Position numbers and translations under genes: made by a program
Notes under the pieces: model-generated
Database searches by the model: none
Told to the model about the DNA's origin: nothing
The model's input: only the letters and a program-made list of their open reading frames with translations
Assembly: GCF_036421915.1 (NCBI RefSeq)
Contig: NZ_JAZGOM010000001.1
From: Georgenia_A wangjunii
Lineage (GTDB): Bacteria > Actinomycetota > Actinomycetes > Actinomycetales > Actinomycetaceae
Direction: 5' to 3' (one strand)
DNA: 64,000 nucleotides
Part shown: positions 45,270 through 52,882 of the stretch, one piece after another
Position numbering within the stretch: the first letter of the stretch is position 1
Layout: each line of letters starts with the position of its first letter

Positions 45270-45329
45270 CCGAGGCCTCCTTCATGACGGGACGCCGGTG
45301 GGCGCCCGGGGGCACCCACCGCGGGCGGG

Positions 45330-46316
45330 CTACTCGACCGTGCCGATCGCGGGCGGCTCCGGGACGTCCGCGACGCCGGTCCGGTCCCCGATCGTCACCT
45401 GCCACAGCTCGGCCCACGTGCCGTCGTCCATGACCTGCTGGAGCCAGTCGTTGACGAACTCCTTGGCGTCGGAGCCCGGGGGAAGGCCGATGCCGTAGCT
45501 GTCGCCGGGCCCGAACGGCTCGCCGACGATCTTGACGTCGTCGTTGTTCACGACGGCGTTGAGGAGGAGCGACTGGTCGATGACGTAGGCGTCGGCGCGG
45601 CCCTGCTGGACGGCCGAGAGGGCCTGGGCGTGGTCGGGGAGCGCGAGGATCTCAGCTTCGGGCGCGAACTCCTCGAGGACCGTCACGCCCGTCGAGGCGG
45701 CCTGCGTGGCCACCGTCAGCCCGGCGAGGTCCTCGACGCCCTCGACGTCCTCGTTGTCCGCGGCGACGAGGATCCCCGTCTGAGAGCTGTAGTACGGCCC
45801 GGCGAAGTCGACCCGGGCCTCACGCTCGGGGGTGATGGAGTACGTCGCCATGACGGTGTGGACCGAGTTGTTCTCCAGCAGGTCCTCGCGCGTGTCGACC
45901 GTGACCTGGCTCAGCTCCGTGCTGACCTCCCCGAGGATGTAGCGGGAGAGGAGCTGGGACAGACCGGCGTCGAATCCTCGCGCGACGCCGTCCCCGGCGT
46001 TGAGGAGCGAGAAGAGCTCGGAGGTCTCGGTGCCACCGACCTGGAGGGCCCCGGCCTCGCGCACGGAGCTGGCCCACTCGTTCGCCTCGACGACGGCGTC
46101 GTCCGCGACGATGCCACCCTCGATGACCTCGTCGTAGGCGGCCACGTCGAGCGCCTGCCCGCCGGCGCCGCCGCCGTCGGTGCTCGTGCCCGAGGTCCCG
46201 GGGCCGGCGGGCTCCTCCTCGGGGCTGCAGGCGGCGAGGCCGAGGACTGCCGTCGCCGCGAGGGCGAGCGCAGCTGTGCGGGTGCGGGTGCGGGTTCGGG
46301 GGGGACGTGCGCTCAT
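45330..46316 (-). CDS. Glutamate-type ABC transporter substrate-binding lipoprotein, GluB-like
   Basis: A 328-residue lipoprotein: Arg-rich n-region, hydrophobic core ALALAATAVLGLAAC with the lipobox Cys, then a family-3 solute-binding domain with FDAGLSQLLSRYILGE, ITPEREARVDFAGPYY and DLAGLTVATQAASTG. It likely binds glutamate, aspartate or a related acid. GAGGAG lies upstream of ATG 46316. A TATCGT -10 on the minus strand (46396-46401) is possible. No ABC ATPase gene for this system is found in the window. Confidence 0.92.
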   Translation of the reverse strand: MSARPPRTRTRTRTAALALAATAVLGLAACSPEEEPAGPGTSGTSTDGGGAGGQALDVAAYDEVIEGGIVADDAVVEANEWASSVREAGALQVGGTETSELFSLLNAGDGVARGFDAGLSQLLSRYILGEVSTELSQVTVDTREDLLENNSVHTVMATYSITPEREARVDFAGPYYSSQTGILVAADNEDVEGVEDLAGLTVATQAASTGVTVLEEFAPEAEILALPDHAQALSAVQQGRADAYVIDQSLLLNAVVNNDDVKIVGEPFGPGDSYGIGLPPGSDAKEFVNDWLQQVMDDGTWAELWQVTIGDRTGVADVPEPPAIGTVE

Positions 46317-46527
46317 CGTGACTCCTCGGTCGTCCGGTGCGAGAACAGCGGCCGACGTCGCGGGCGGACCCACCCCGTCGCGTCGCGTGCCCGAGACGAT
46401 ACGGGCAACGGCGCGTCCTCACGAGGGGGAGGACGCCGGGCGCTCCCAGAGCCACCACGGGCCGATGACGTCGGGCGGGGTGGAGGGGCCGGGCGGAGCC
46501 GGTCCGGACGGGGCGGAGCCGGCGGGA

Positions 46528-47034
46528 CTAGGCGGAGCCGGTCCACTCGTGCGTGCCGTCGGGGAAGACCTGACGCTTCCACACGGGCAGGCGCCGCTTG
46601 ACCTCCTCGACGAGCTCGGTGAGGGCCGCGAACGCCTCGCCCCGGTGGGCGGCGGCGACCGCGACCCCGAGGGCGACGTCACCGACGGCGAGCGTGCCTA
46701 CCCGGTGGACGACCGCGACGGCGTCGACGGGGAAGCGGGCGGCGATGTCCTCGGCGACCTCGGTGACCACTGCCCCGGCGCCGGGGTGGGCGACGTACTC
46801 GATCCCGGCGACCGCACGGCCGCCGTCGTGGTCACGGACCACGCCGGCGAAGGTGACGACGGCACCCGCCGCAGGGTCCTCGACCTCGTCCGCGAGCGCG
46901 GCTGCGCTGACGACCGCGTCACCGACGCCGGCACGCACGACCCTTCGCCCGGGTTCGCTCACGCGGGAACGGTCCGGGCCGGCTGGGGACGCGGCACCGC
47001 CGTCGGTGGGGGCGGTCGGGATGGTGGGGCTCAC
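46528..47034 (-). CDS. moaE: Molybdopterin synthase catalytic subunit MoaE
   Basis: A 168-residue protein that, with MoaD, converts cPMP to molybdopterin. Conserved parts are GAVVTFAGVVRDHDGG, IEYVAHPGA, VHRVGTLAVGDVALGVAVAAAHRGEAF and the C-terminal LPVWKRQVFPDGTHEW with the catalytic Lys. It has a roughly 30-residue N-terminal extension. GTG start at 47034 overlaps the upstream stop (GTGA). It is separated from its partner moaD by 22 kb. Confidence 0.94.
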   Translation of the reverse strand: MSPTIPTAPTDGGAASPAGPDRSRVSEPGRRVVRAGVGDAVVSAAALADEVEDPAAGAVVTFAGVVRDHDGGRAVAGIEYVAHPGAGAVVTEVAEDIAARFPVDAVAVVHRVGTLAVGDVALGVAVAAAHRGEAFAALTELVEEVKRRLPVWKRQVFPDGTHEWTGSA

Positions 47035-47324
47035 GCCGGCTCCCCGGGGTAGTCGGCGACGAGTCGGGCGACGGCGGCGACGCGCGCCTCGACGGCGGCC
47101 GCCTGCGCGGCCGGGTCCGGCCCCGCGGCGCGCGCGCTCGCCAGGCCGACGAGGAAGGCCGTCAGGGGCGCCCCGGGGCGGGTGGGGCCGTGCGCGACGT
47201 CCCGGATGAGGGCGAGGAGCGGGCCCGTCACCTCCGTCATGACGGCCCGGTCGACGTCGAGCTCGCGGCACACGGCGTCGAGCCACACATTCATCGCGGC
47301 CATCTTCTCCCGCTCACCGTTCAT
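47031..47324 (-). CDS. DUF6457 protein, molybdopterin-associated
   Basis: A 97-residue helical protein: MNVWLDAVCRELDVD, then TGPLLALIRDVAHGPTRPGAPLTAFLVGLASAR and VARLVADYPGE. This matches DUF6457, a short domain that is often fused to or next to MobA in actinobacteria, so a role in MGD synthesis is likely but unproven. ATG 47324 is used; 47300 and 47291 are in-frame alternatives, and the domain itself starts at 47291. Overlaps moaE by GTGA. Confidence 0.78.
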   Translation of the reverse strand: MNGEREKMAAMNVWLDAVCRELDVDRAVMTEVTGPLLALIRDVAHGPTRPGAPLTAFLVGLASARAAGPDPAAQAAAVEARVAAVARLVADYPGEPA

Positions 47325-47387
47325 GCCGCGACCCTACGACGTGCCGCCGGGCCGGCGCCCGGGCGCGCGTCCGGCAGATCGGACCGA

Positions 47388-47903
47388 CTAGCCGTGGTCG
47401 GCGCCGTCGAGCTGGGCGAGGACGTGCCCGACGACCGGCAGGAGCACGTCGAGCCCCTGCTCGACGGCCGCCACCGAGCCCGGAAGGTTGACGACGAGTG
47501 CGCCGGGCGCCGCGCCGGCGATCCCGGCCACCCCACGACTGAGGGCGGCGGCCGGCGTGTGCCGCGCGCCGTCGGCGCGCAGCGCCTCGGCGATGCCGGG
47601 CAGCTCGCGGGTGAGGTGCGGCCGGGTCCCCTCGGGCGTCTCGTCGCGGGGGCCCACCCCCGTCCCACCGGTCGTGAGGACCAACCGCGCCCCGTCGGCG
47701 AGGGCCGCGGACAACGCCGACCGGACGCTCTCGGCGCCGTCGGGGACCACGCGCGCCGCGCCGACGCGGAACCCGGCGTCGCGCAGACGGCCGACGGCGC
47801 GCGGCCCGGACTCGTCGCTGCGCACGCCCGCGGCGCTGCGGTCCGAGACGGTGATGACGACGGCGACGGTCCCGCGGCTCCCGTCCCCGCTGACCCCACC
47901 CAT
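47388..47903 (-). CDS. mog: MogA/MoaB-type molybdopterin adenylyltransferase
   Basis: A 171-residue protein that adenylates molybdopterin before MoeA inserts molybdate. Motifs are VVITVSDRSAAG at the start, then TTGGTGVGPRDETPEGT with the conserved GGTG, and GALVVNLPGSVAAVEQGLDVLLP. ATG at 47903 has AAGGGG 5-6 nt upstream; an earlier ATG at 47933 lacks one. It completes the molybdenum cofactor gene set and is co-oriented with moaE. Confidence 0.92.
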   Translation of the reverse strand: MGGVSGDGSRGTVAVVITVSDRSAAGVRSDESGPRAVGRLRDAGFRVGAARVVPDGAESVRSALSAALADGARLVLTTGGTGVGPRDETPEGTRPHLTRELPGIAEALRADGARHTPAAALSRGVAGIAGAAPGALVVNLPGSVAAVEQGLDVLLPVVGHVLAQLDGADHG

Positions 47904-48045
47904 GAGAACCCCTTGACCGACCGGTGCCGGCATGGAGCCGACGTGACACCCGATTGTCGCGCACGGACCGCGGTCACCGCCGCGGCCCGCCGGCCACGGG
48001 GTGCCGGGGGTGGCGCCGCACCCGGCCGTCAGCGCCACCTCCGCC

Positions 48046-48089
48046 GTCAACTACGGTTGACACGCGAGCTCGTGTCATCCATGGTTGAC
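48046..48089 (+). promoter_or_regulatory. Double operator overlapping the HTH gene promoter
   Basis: Two inverted repeats, GTCAAC-TACG-GTTGAC (48046-48061, perfect) and GTCATC-CATG-GTTGAC (48074-48089, one mismatch), are centred 28 bp apart. A third dyad GACACG-N6-CGTGTC (48059-48076) is centred exactly midway at 48067.5, so the whole 44 bp is a dyad. A perfect -35 TTGACA is embedded at 48057-48062, with a 17-bp spacer to a CATGGT -10 at 48080-48085. This is a strong candidate for autorepression by the HTH protein encoded 18 bp downstream. Confidence 0.7.
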
Positions 48090-48106
48090 GTGACGAAAGG
48101 TTCGCG

Positions 48107-48337
48107 ATGGAGGTCACGATGAGCGCGCTCGCCCAGGCGGCAGACGACGACGACGACATCCTCGGAGCGCTGCACGCCCTCGCCGGCGTCCGACGCGCCG
48201 CGGACCAGCGCGAGGAGATCCTCGTCCGCCGGGCCCGCACGCAAGGGCTGACGTGGGCACAGATCGCGCTCATGCTCGGTGTGAGCCGGCAGGCCGTCCA
48301 CAAGAAGTACGGCGGCTCCCGCTTCTCGCGCCACTGA
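48107..48337 (+). CDS. Small helix-turn-helix DNA-binding protein
   Basis: A 76-residue protein. The N-terminal helix is acidic (DDDDDILGALHALAGV), then a long amphipathic helix (RRAADQREEILVRRARTQG), then a canonical HTH at about 49-69: TWAQIALMLGVSRQAVHKKY. Such proteins occur in actinobacteria next to a Clp N-terminal-domain partner; here no such gene follows, and the next gene converges. ATG 48107 has AAAGG at 6 nt; an internal ATG at 48119 has GGAGG at 5 nt, so either may be used. Confidence 0.82.
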   Translation: MEVTMSALAQAADDDDDILGALHALAGVRRAADQREEILVRRARTQGLTWAQIALMLGVSRQAVHKKYGGSRFSRH

Positions 48338-48383
48338 GCAGCCGCCGTCCGGCCTCGACCCGCCCACCGGCCCGGCTCGCCAC

Positions 48384-49820
48384 CTACCGCCGGAGCGTCG
48401 CGAGGCTCTGCGGCGCGACGAGCGTGCCCTCCTCCCAGCGCACCCACCACGCGCCCGACCGGCGGCGCTCCTCCGGGGTGGTGAAGCGGTAGCGGAACAC
48501 GCGCGCCCGCACCCACGCCGGCCGCTCGCCCTCGAAGGGGTCCTCCGCCACGAGCCGGAGCGTGGCCGGGTCCGCCTCGAGCAGCCGGAGCAGGAAGGCG
48601 CTGAACCAGCCGTACTGCGCGGGCGAGCCGAGCGCGAGGAACCACATCCCCCAGTCGAGGCGCAGGTGGTAGGGCGCGTACTGGCGCGGGACCCGGTCCA
48701 CCCGGCCGGGCTTGCCCTTGAACTCGTACTCCCGCCACACGGCGTCGTCGAGGTCCGCCGAGTCCGTCCCCTCGACGACGACCTCTCGGCGCCTGCGCGT
48801 GATCGACCCGAACGCGCCGTAGGCGTTGACGAGGTGCCACACGTTGAACGAGGCGTTCATCTTCTGGTCCCGGGCGACGAGGTTCCGTGCGGGCGCGTAG
48901 CTGAGGACGACGAGCAGCACCGTCACCGCGAGGACGGCGACAAGGAACCACACGGGAGCGGAGCCGTGGGCGTCGGCCTGCCCGGCGCCCGGCACGACGA
49001 GTGCGACGGCGTCGTCGCCCAGCGCCGAGAAGGCGAGCACCATCGTCAGGACGTTGAGCCAGGCGAAGTTCCCGCTGAGGACGAGCCAGCCCTGGGTGGC
49101 GATGACGACCACCGCCGCGCCGCTCGCCACCGGCTGCGGCGCGAACAGGAGGAACGGCACGACGAGCTGCGTCACGTGGTTGGCCGCGACCTCGACCTTG
49201 TGGAGCACCGGCGGGAGGTGGTGGAAGAACCAGCTCCCCGGGTTCGGCATCGGCTGGGTCTCGTGGTGGTAGTACAGCGCCGTGAGGTCCCGCCACGCCG
49301 GGTCCCCGCGCATCTTGATGAGCCCGGCGCCGAGCTCGAGACGGAAGACGAGCCACCAGAAGAGGACGAGGATCGTCAGGGGCGGGGCGACGTCGTCGGA
49401 GCCGAGGAACGCCGCGAGGAAGCCCGCCTCGAGGAGGAGCGACTCCCAGCCGAAGCCGTAGAACACCTGACCGACGTTGACGATCGACAGGTAGAGGGCC
49501 CACATGAGGAGGAACGCGAGCATGGGGACCCACGGCGGCCCCGCCTGCGGCAGCCCGACGACGACGCTCGCCGCGAGCGCGATCCCGGTGGCGGCGACAG
49601 CGACGAGGAGGCGGTCGGAGTAGCGCCAGTGGAACAGGCTCGGCGCGGAGCGGGCAGGCACGCGCGCGACGAAGCGGGGAACGGGCAGCAGTCCGCGCTC
49701 GCCGAGGAGGGGGCGGAACTGGAGCAGCGCCGAGACGAAGGCGACGACGTAGACGCCCGCGATCCCCCGCTGCAGGACGGCGCGGGCGACGTCGTACCCC
49801 TCGGCCCCGAACCACTCCAT
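48384..49820 (-). CDS. Lipase maturation factor (LMF1/DUF1222) family protein
   Basis: A 478-residue integral membrane protein with about six to seven hydrophobic helices in the first 330 residues. Family features include FHWRYSD, the FWWLVFRLELGAGLIKMRGDPAWRDLTALYYHHETQP block, SFNVWHLVNAYGAFGSITRRR and the YAPYHLRLDWGMWFLA segment. In vertebrates LMF1 helps lipases fold in the ER; the bacterial role is unknown. GAGGGG precedes ATG 49820. Confidence 0.9.
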   Translation of the reverse strand: MEWFGAEGYDVARAVLQRGIAGVYVVAFVSALLQFRPLLGERGLLPVPRFVARVPARSAPSLFHWRYSDRLLVAVAATGIALAASVVVGLPQAGPPWVPMLAFLLMWALYLSIVNVGQVFYGFGWESLLLEAGFLAAFLGSDDVAPPLTILVLFWWLVFRLELGAGLIKMRGDPAWRDLTALYYHHETQPMPNPGSWFFHHLPPVLHKVEVAANHVTQLVVPFLLFAPQPVASGAAVVVIATQGWLVLSGNFAWLNVLTMVLAFSALGDDAVALVVPGAGQADAHGSAPVWFLVAVLAVTVLLVVLSYAPARNLVARDQKMNASFNVWHLVNAYGAFGSITRRRREVVVEGTDSADLDDAVWREYEFKGKPGRVDRVPRQYAPYHLRLDWGMWFLALGSPAQYGWFSAFLLRLLEADPATLRLVAEDPFEGERPAWVRARVFRYRFTTPEERRRSGAWWVRWEEGTLVAPQSLATLRR

Positions 49821-49953
49821 CGCGCCCCCCTCGGTGAGCCGCGGCGCATGCCGGCGCTGCCATTGCACACCGGCAGCGGCGGGGTCGCAGCCCCAGAGAC
49901 CGGGCGGTCCATCTTCCGTCGCCCCGGTGCTGTCCCGGCGGGGGACGTGCCGC

Positions 49954-50511
49954 TCAGCGCTGGGTCGCGAACCGCCTCACCCAGGCGGTGTACGCCGCCA
50001 ACCACGCGTGCAGGAACTCGCGCGTCGAGTCGTCAACGACCGTGCCGTCGTCGGCGAAGCGCTCCGGGGTGTAGTGGATGAAGGCCTCAGGCTGCCCGAG
50101 AGTCGGGACGTCGAGGTAGGCGAGGACGTTGCGCAGGTGCTGCTGGGCCATCGCGGTGCCGGGCTCGCCGGTCGACGCCCCGATGACGCCCGCGGGGATC
50201 CCCGTGAAGGCGCTGTCGCCGTAGGGGCGCGAGCCCCACTCGAGGGCGTTCTTCAGCGCCGCCGGGATCGTCCGGTTGTACTCCGGCGTCACGAAGAGCA
50301 GTCCGTCGCTGGCCCGGAGCTGCTCCTTGAGCGCCCGCCCCACCTGCGGGTAGTCGCCGTCGGAGTCGTAGTCGTACAGGGGAAGGTCGCCGATGGGGAT
50401 CTCGGTGAAGGTGAGGTCGTCGTCGGCGAGCGCGACGAGCGCCTCGGCCAGCTTCCGGTTGATGGAGTCCTTCGACAGGCTCCCGACGACGTACCCGATC
50501 GTGATGGACAC
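49954..50511 (-). CDS. NADPH-dependent FMN reductase
   Basis: A 185-residue flavodoxin-like protein: ITIGYVVGSLSKDSINRKLAEAL (phosphate loop, GSLxxxSxNxxLA), a DLPLYDYDSDGDYP linker, FVTPEYNRTIPAALKNALEWGSRP and the GVIGASTGEPGTAMAQQHLRNVL segment. Reduces FMN, quinones or azo compounds. GTG 50511 gives the standard family length; 25 upstream residues in frame are Pro/Ala-rich and unlikely to be coding. Confidence 0.92.
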   Translation of the reverse strand: MSITIGYVVGSLSKDSINRKLAEALVALADDDLTFTEIPIGDLPLYDYDSDGDYPQVGRALKEQLRASDGLLFVTPEYNRTIPAALKNALEWGSRPYGDSAFTGIPAGVIGASTGEPGTAMAQQHLRNVLAYLDVPTLGQPEAFIHYTPERFADDGTVVDDSTREFLHAWLAAYTAWVRRFATQR

Positions 50512-50604
50512 AGAGCCACTCGCTTCCTGGTCGACGACCACCGGCGCCGGTGGCGCAGCGGTCCGATCCACTGTGCCAGCCGGCACCGGAGGTCGCGCGC
50601 CGGC

Positions 50605-52545
50605 CTACGAGCGCGGGGCGGCGAGCGCCGTGCCCTGCCCGGCGGCACGCACGGCAGACCGTCGAGGCGCACCGCTGGTGTCCTCCTTGCGCCGCAGGAG
50701 GCGCATGGCGTTGACGATGACGACGAGCACAGAAGCCTCGTGGACGAGCATCCCGACGGACATGGTCACCCCGCCCAGGAGGACGCCGGCGAGCAGGACG
50801 ACGACGGTGAGCAGCGCGACGGTGATGTTCTGCCGCATGTTGTTCACGGTGCGCCGGGCGAGGCCGACGGCCTCGGGCAGCGTGAGCAGGTCGTCGCCCA
50901 TGAGGGCGATGTCCGCCGTCTCGAGGGCCACCGCCGAACCAGCCGCACCCATCGCCACCCCGATGTCCGCGGTGGCCAGGGCGGGGGCGTCGTTGACGCC
51001 GTCGCCGACCATCGCGACGACGTGCCCCTCGCGCTGGAGCTCGGTGACGGCGTCGAGCTTGTCCTCGGGCAGCAGCCCGGCCCGCACCTCGTCGACGCCG
51101 GTGGCCGTCCCGATGGCATCGGCGACCAGCGCTGCGTCGCCGGTGAGCATGACGACCTTCTTCACCCCGGCCGCGTGCAGGCGGCGGACCATCTCAGCGG
51201 CGTCGGCGCGCACCTCGTCGGCGACGGCGACGACGCCGAGCACGTCGTCGTCGACGGCCACGACCATGGCCGTGCGTCCGGCGGCGGCCAGCTCCTGCAC
51301 CGCACCTGCAGCGCCGACCGTGTCGACGAGGCCGTACTGATCGAGCAGGGCGAGGTTCCCGACGAGCGCCCTGCGTCCACCGGTGGTGGCGGTGATCCCC
51401 TTGCCAGGGACAGGCTCGGTGACCTCGGGCAGGCCCGGCGTCGCCAGTCCCTCGGCGGCCGCAGCGTCCAGGATGGGGCGGGCGAGCGGGTGCTCGGAGC
51501 CGGCCTCGGCCCGGGCCGCCCAGGACAGCACCTGCGCGCGGTCCGTGCGCGGGTCGAGGACGACGACGTCGGTCAGGCGCGGGCGCCCCGTCGTCAGGGT
51601 GCCGGTCTTGTCGACCGCGACCACGGTGATCCTCCCGGACGTCTCGAGGTACTCCCCGCCCTTGATGAGGATGCCGTCCTTCGCCGCACGGCCGATGCCC
51701 GCCACGACCGAGACCGGGATGGAGATGACCAGAGCGCCGGGGCAACCGATGACGAGCAGGGTGAGGGCGAGCACGACGTTGCCGGTGACCAGCCCGACGA
51801 CGAGCGCGAGGGCGATGATGACCGGGGTGTACCAGGCGGAGAAGCGGTCCATGAACCGGGCGGTCCTGGCCTTGGCGTCCTGTGCGTCCTCGACGCGGTG
51901 GATGATCCGGGCGAGGGTGGTGTCGGCGCCGACGCCGGTCGCCCGGACCTGGAGGAACCCGCCCCTGGACACCGTGCCGGCGAAGAGGCGGGCACCCGCG
52001 GACTTCTCCACCGGCATGGACTCGCCGGTGATCGAGGCCTCGTCCACGGCGCCGGTGCCGGCGACGACCTCGCCGTCGACGGGCACCTTGGCGCCGTTCT
52101 TCACGAGGACGGTCTCGCCCATGGCCACGCCTGCGGCCGGGACCTCGACCTGCTCGCCGTCGCGCAGGACGACAGCGACGTCCGGGGCGACCGCCACCAG
52201 CTCGGCCAGGGCCGAACGGGTCTTGTCCAGCGTCGCCGACTCGAGGGCATGACCGATCGCGAAGAGGAAGGTCACCGCGGCGGCCTCCCAGTACTCGCCG
52301 ATGATGACCGCACCGATGGCCGCCACCGAGACGAGCAGGTCGATCCCGATGACTCTCGCCATGAGCGCCCGGGCTGCCCTGCGCACGATCGGCGCTCCGG
52401 CCACGACCGCGGCGGCGACCATGAACGCGTTGCTCACCGCGTCCGGACCGAGCACGCGCGCAGCGAAGAACGACGCGAGGATGAGCGAGCCGGAGACCGC
52501 GGGGACCGCCCACCGGCCGCGTGCCCGCTGCTGGAGCGTGTTCAT
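50605..52545 (-). CDS. Heavy-metal P1B-type ATPase with CPG motif
   Basis: A 646-residue metal exporter. It has no N-terminal HMA domain, about eight TM helices, actuator TGES (SITGESMPVE, about 171-180), phosphorylation site DKTGTLT (312-318), MLTGD, and the hinge GDGVNDAPAL. The TM metal motif is GCPGALV (Cys268-Pro269-Gly270), not the usual CPC or SPC, and the last TM region has HEASVLVVIVNAMRLL. CPG-type members are known in other Gram-positives, with uncertain metal. It lies 1 nt downstream of the HMA chaperone and probably shares its Crp/Fnr-type control. Confidence 0.93.
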   Translation of the reverse strand: MNTLQQRARGRWAVPAVSGSLILASFFAARVLGPDAVSNAFMVAAAVVAGAPIVRRAARALMARVIGIDLLVSVAAIGAVIIGEYWEAAAVTFLFAIGHALESATLDKTRSALAELVAVAPDVAVVLRDGEQVEVPAAGVAMGETVLVKNGAKVPVDGEVVAGTGAVDEASITGESMPVEKSAGARLFAGTVSRGGFLQVRATGVGADTTLARIIHRVEDAQDAKARTARFMDRFSAWYTPVIIALALVVGLVTGNVVLALTLLVIGCPGALVISIPVSVVAGIGRAAKDGILIKGGEYLETSGRITVVAVDKTGTLTTGRPRLTDVVVLDPRTDRAQVLSWAARAEAGSEHPLARPILDAAAAEGLATPGLPEVTEPVPGKGITATTGGRRALVGNLALLDQYGLVDTVGAAGAVQELAAAGRTAMVVAVDDDVLGVVAVADEVRADAAEMVRRLHAAGVKKVVMLTGDAALVADAIGTATGVDEVRAGLLPEDKLDAVTELQREGHVVAMVGDGVNDAPALATADIGVAMGAAGSAVALETADIALMGDDLLTLPEAVGLARRTVNNMRQNITVALLTVVVLLAGVLLGGVTMSVGMLVHEASVLVVIVNAMRLLRRKEDTSGAPRRSAVRAAGQGTALAAPRS

Positions 52546-52546
52546 C

Positions 52547-52786
52547 TCAGAAGCTCGCGGCGCTTGCGGTGTAGCCGGCCTTCGCCACCGCGTCGACGAG
52601 CTCGTCGACGCCCGCGACGGCGGGGTCGTGGTCGATCTCGATGCGGGCGGAGGCGAACTGCACCTTGACGGTGCTCACGCCGTCGAGGCGCCCGACCTGC
52701 TTCTCGATCTTGGCCACGCAGGAGGGGCAGGAGAAGCCCTCGGCGCGCAGGACGGTGTGGGTGGTGGTGGGAATGATGGTGCTCAT
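52547..52786 (-). CDS. HMA-domain metallochaperone (copper-chaperone-like)
   Basis: A 79-residue ferredoxin-fold protein with the metal-binding loop GFSCPSCVAKIEKQV, an SxCxxC variant of GMxCxxC, then VSTVKVQFASARIEIDHDP and the C-terminal AVAKAGYTAS. Delivers a soft metal ion to the ATPase encoded immediately downstream, which lacks its own HMA domain. ATG 52786 has GGAAGGA about 10 nt upstream. Confidence 0.93.
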   Translation of the reverse strand: MSTIIPTTTHTVLRAEGFSCPSCVAKIEKQVGRLDGVSTVKVQFASARIEIDHDPAVAGVDELVDAVAKAGYTASAASF

Positions 52787-52840
52787 GGTTCCGGGGTCCT
52801 TCCGGGAACGTCGTCGTCACCCTCTGGGGTGCTGACTACG

Positions 52841-52881
52841 ACGTTACGAAGGACGCGAGGAGCGGACCATGACGGGCGTCA
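52841..52881 (-). promoter_or_regulatory. Crp/Fnr-type site and promoter for the HMA-ATPase operon
   Basis: On the minus strand TTGAC-GCCC-GTCAT (52869-52882; inner TGAC-N4-GTCA at 52870-52881) is followed by a -10 box TAACGT (52846 down to 52841). Transcription would start near 52834, which puts the palindrome centre at -41.5, the class II activator position. The site starts just after the stop of the Crp/Fnr gene, which is the obvious candidate regulator. Confidence 0.6.
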
Positions 52882-52882
52882 A

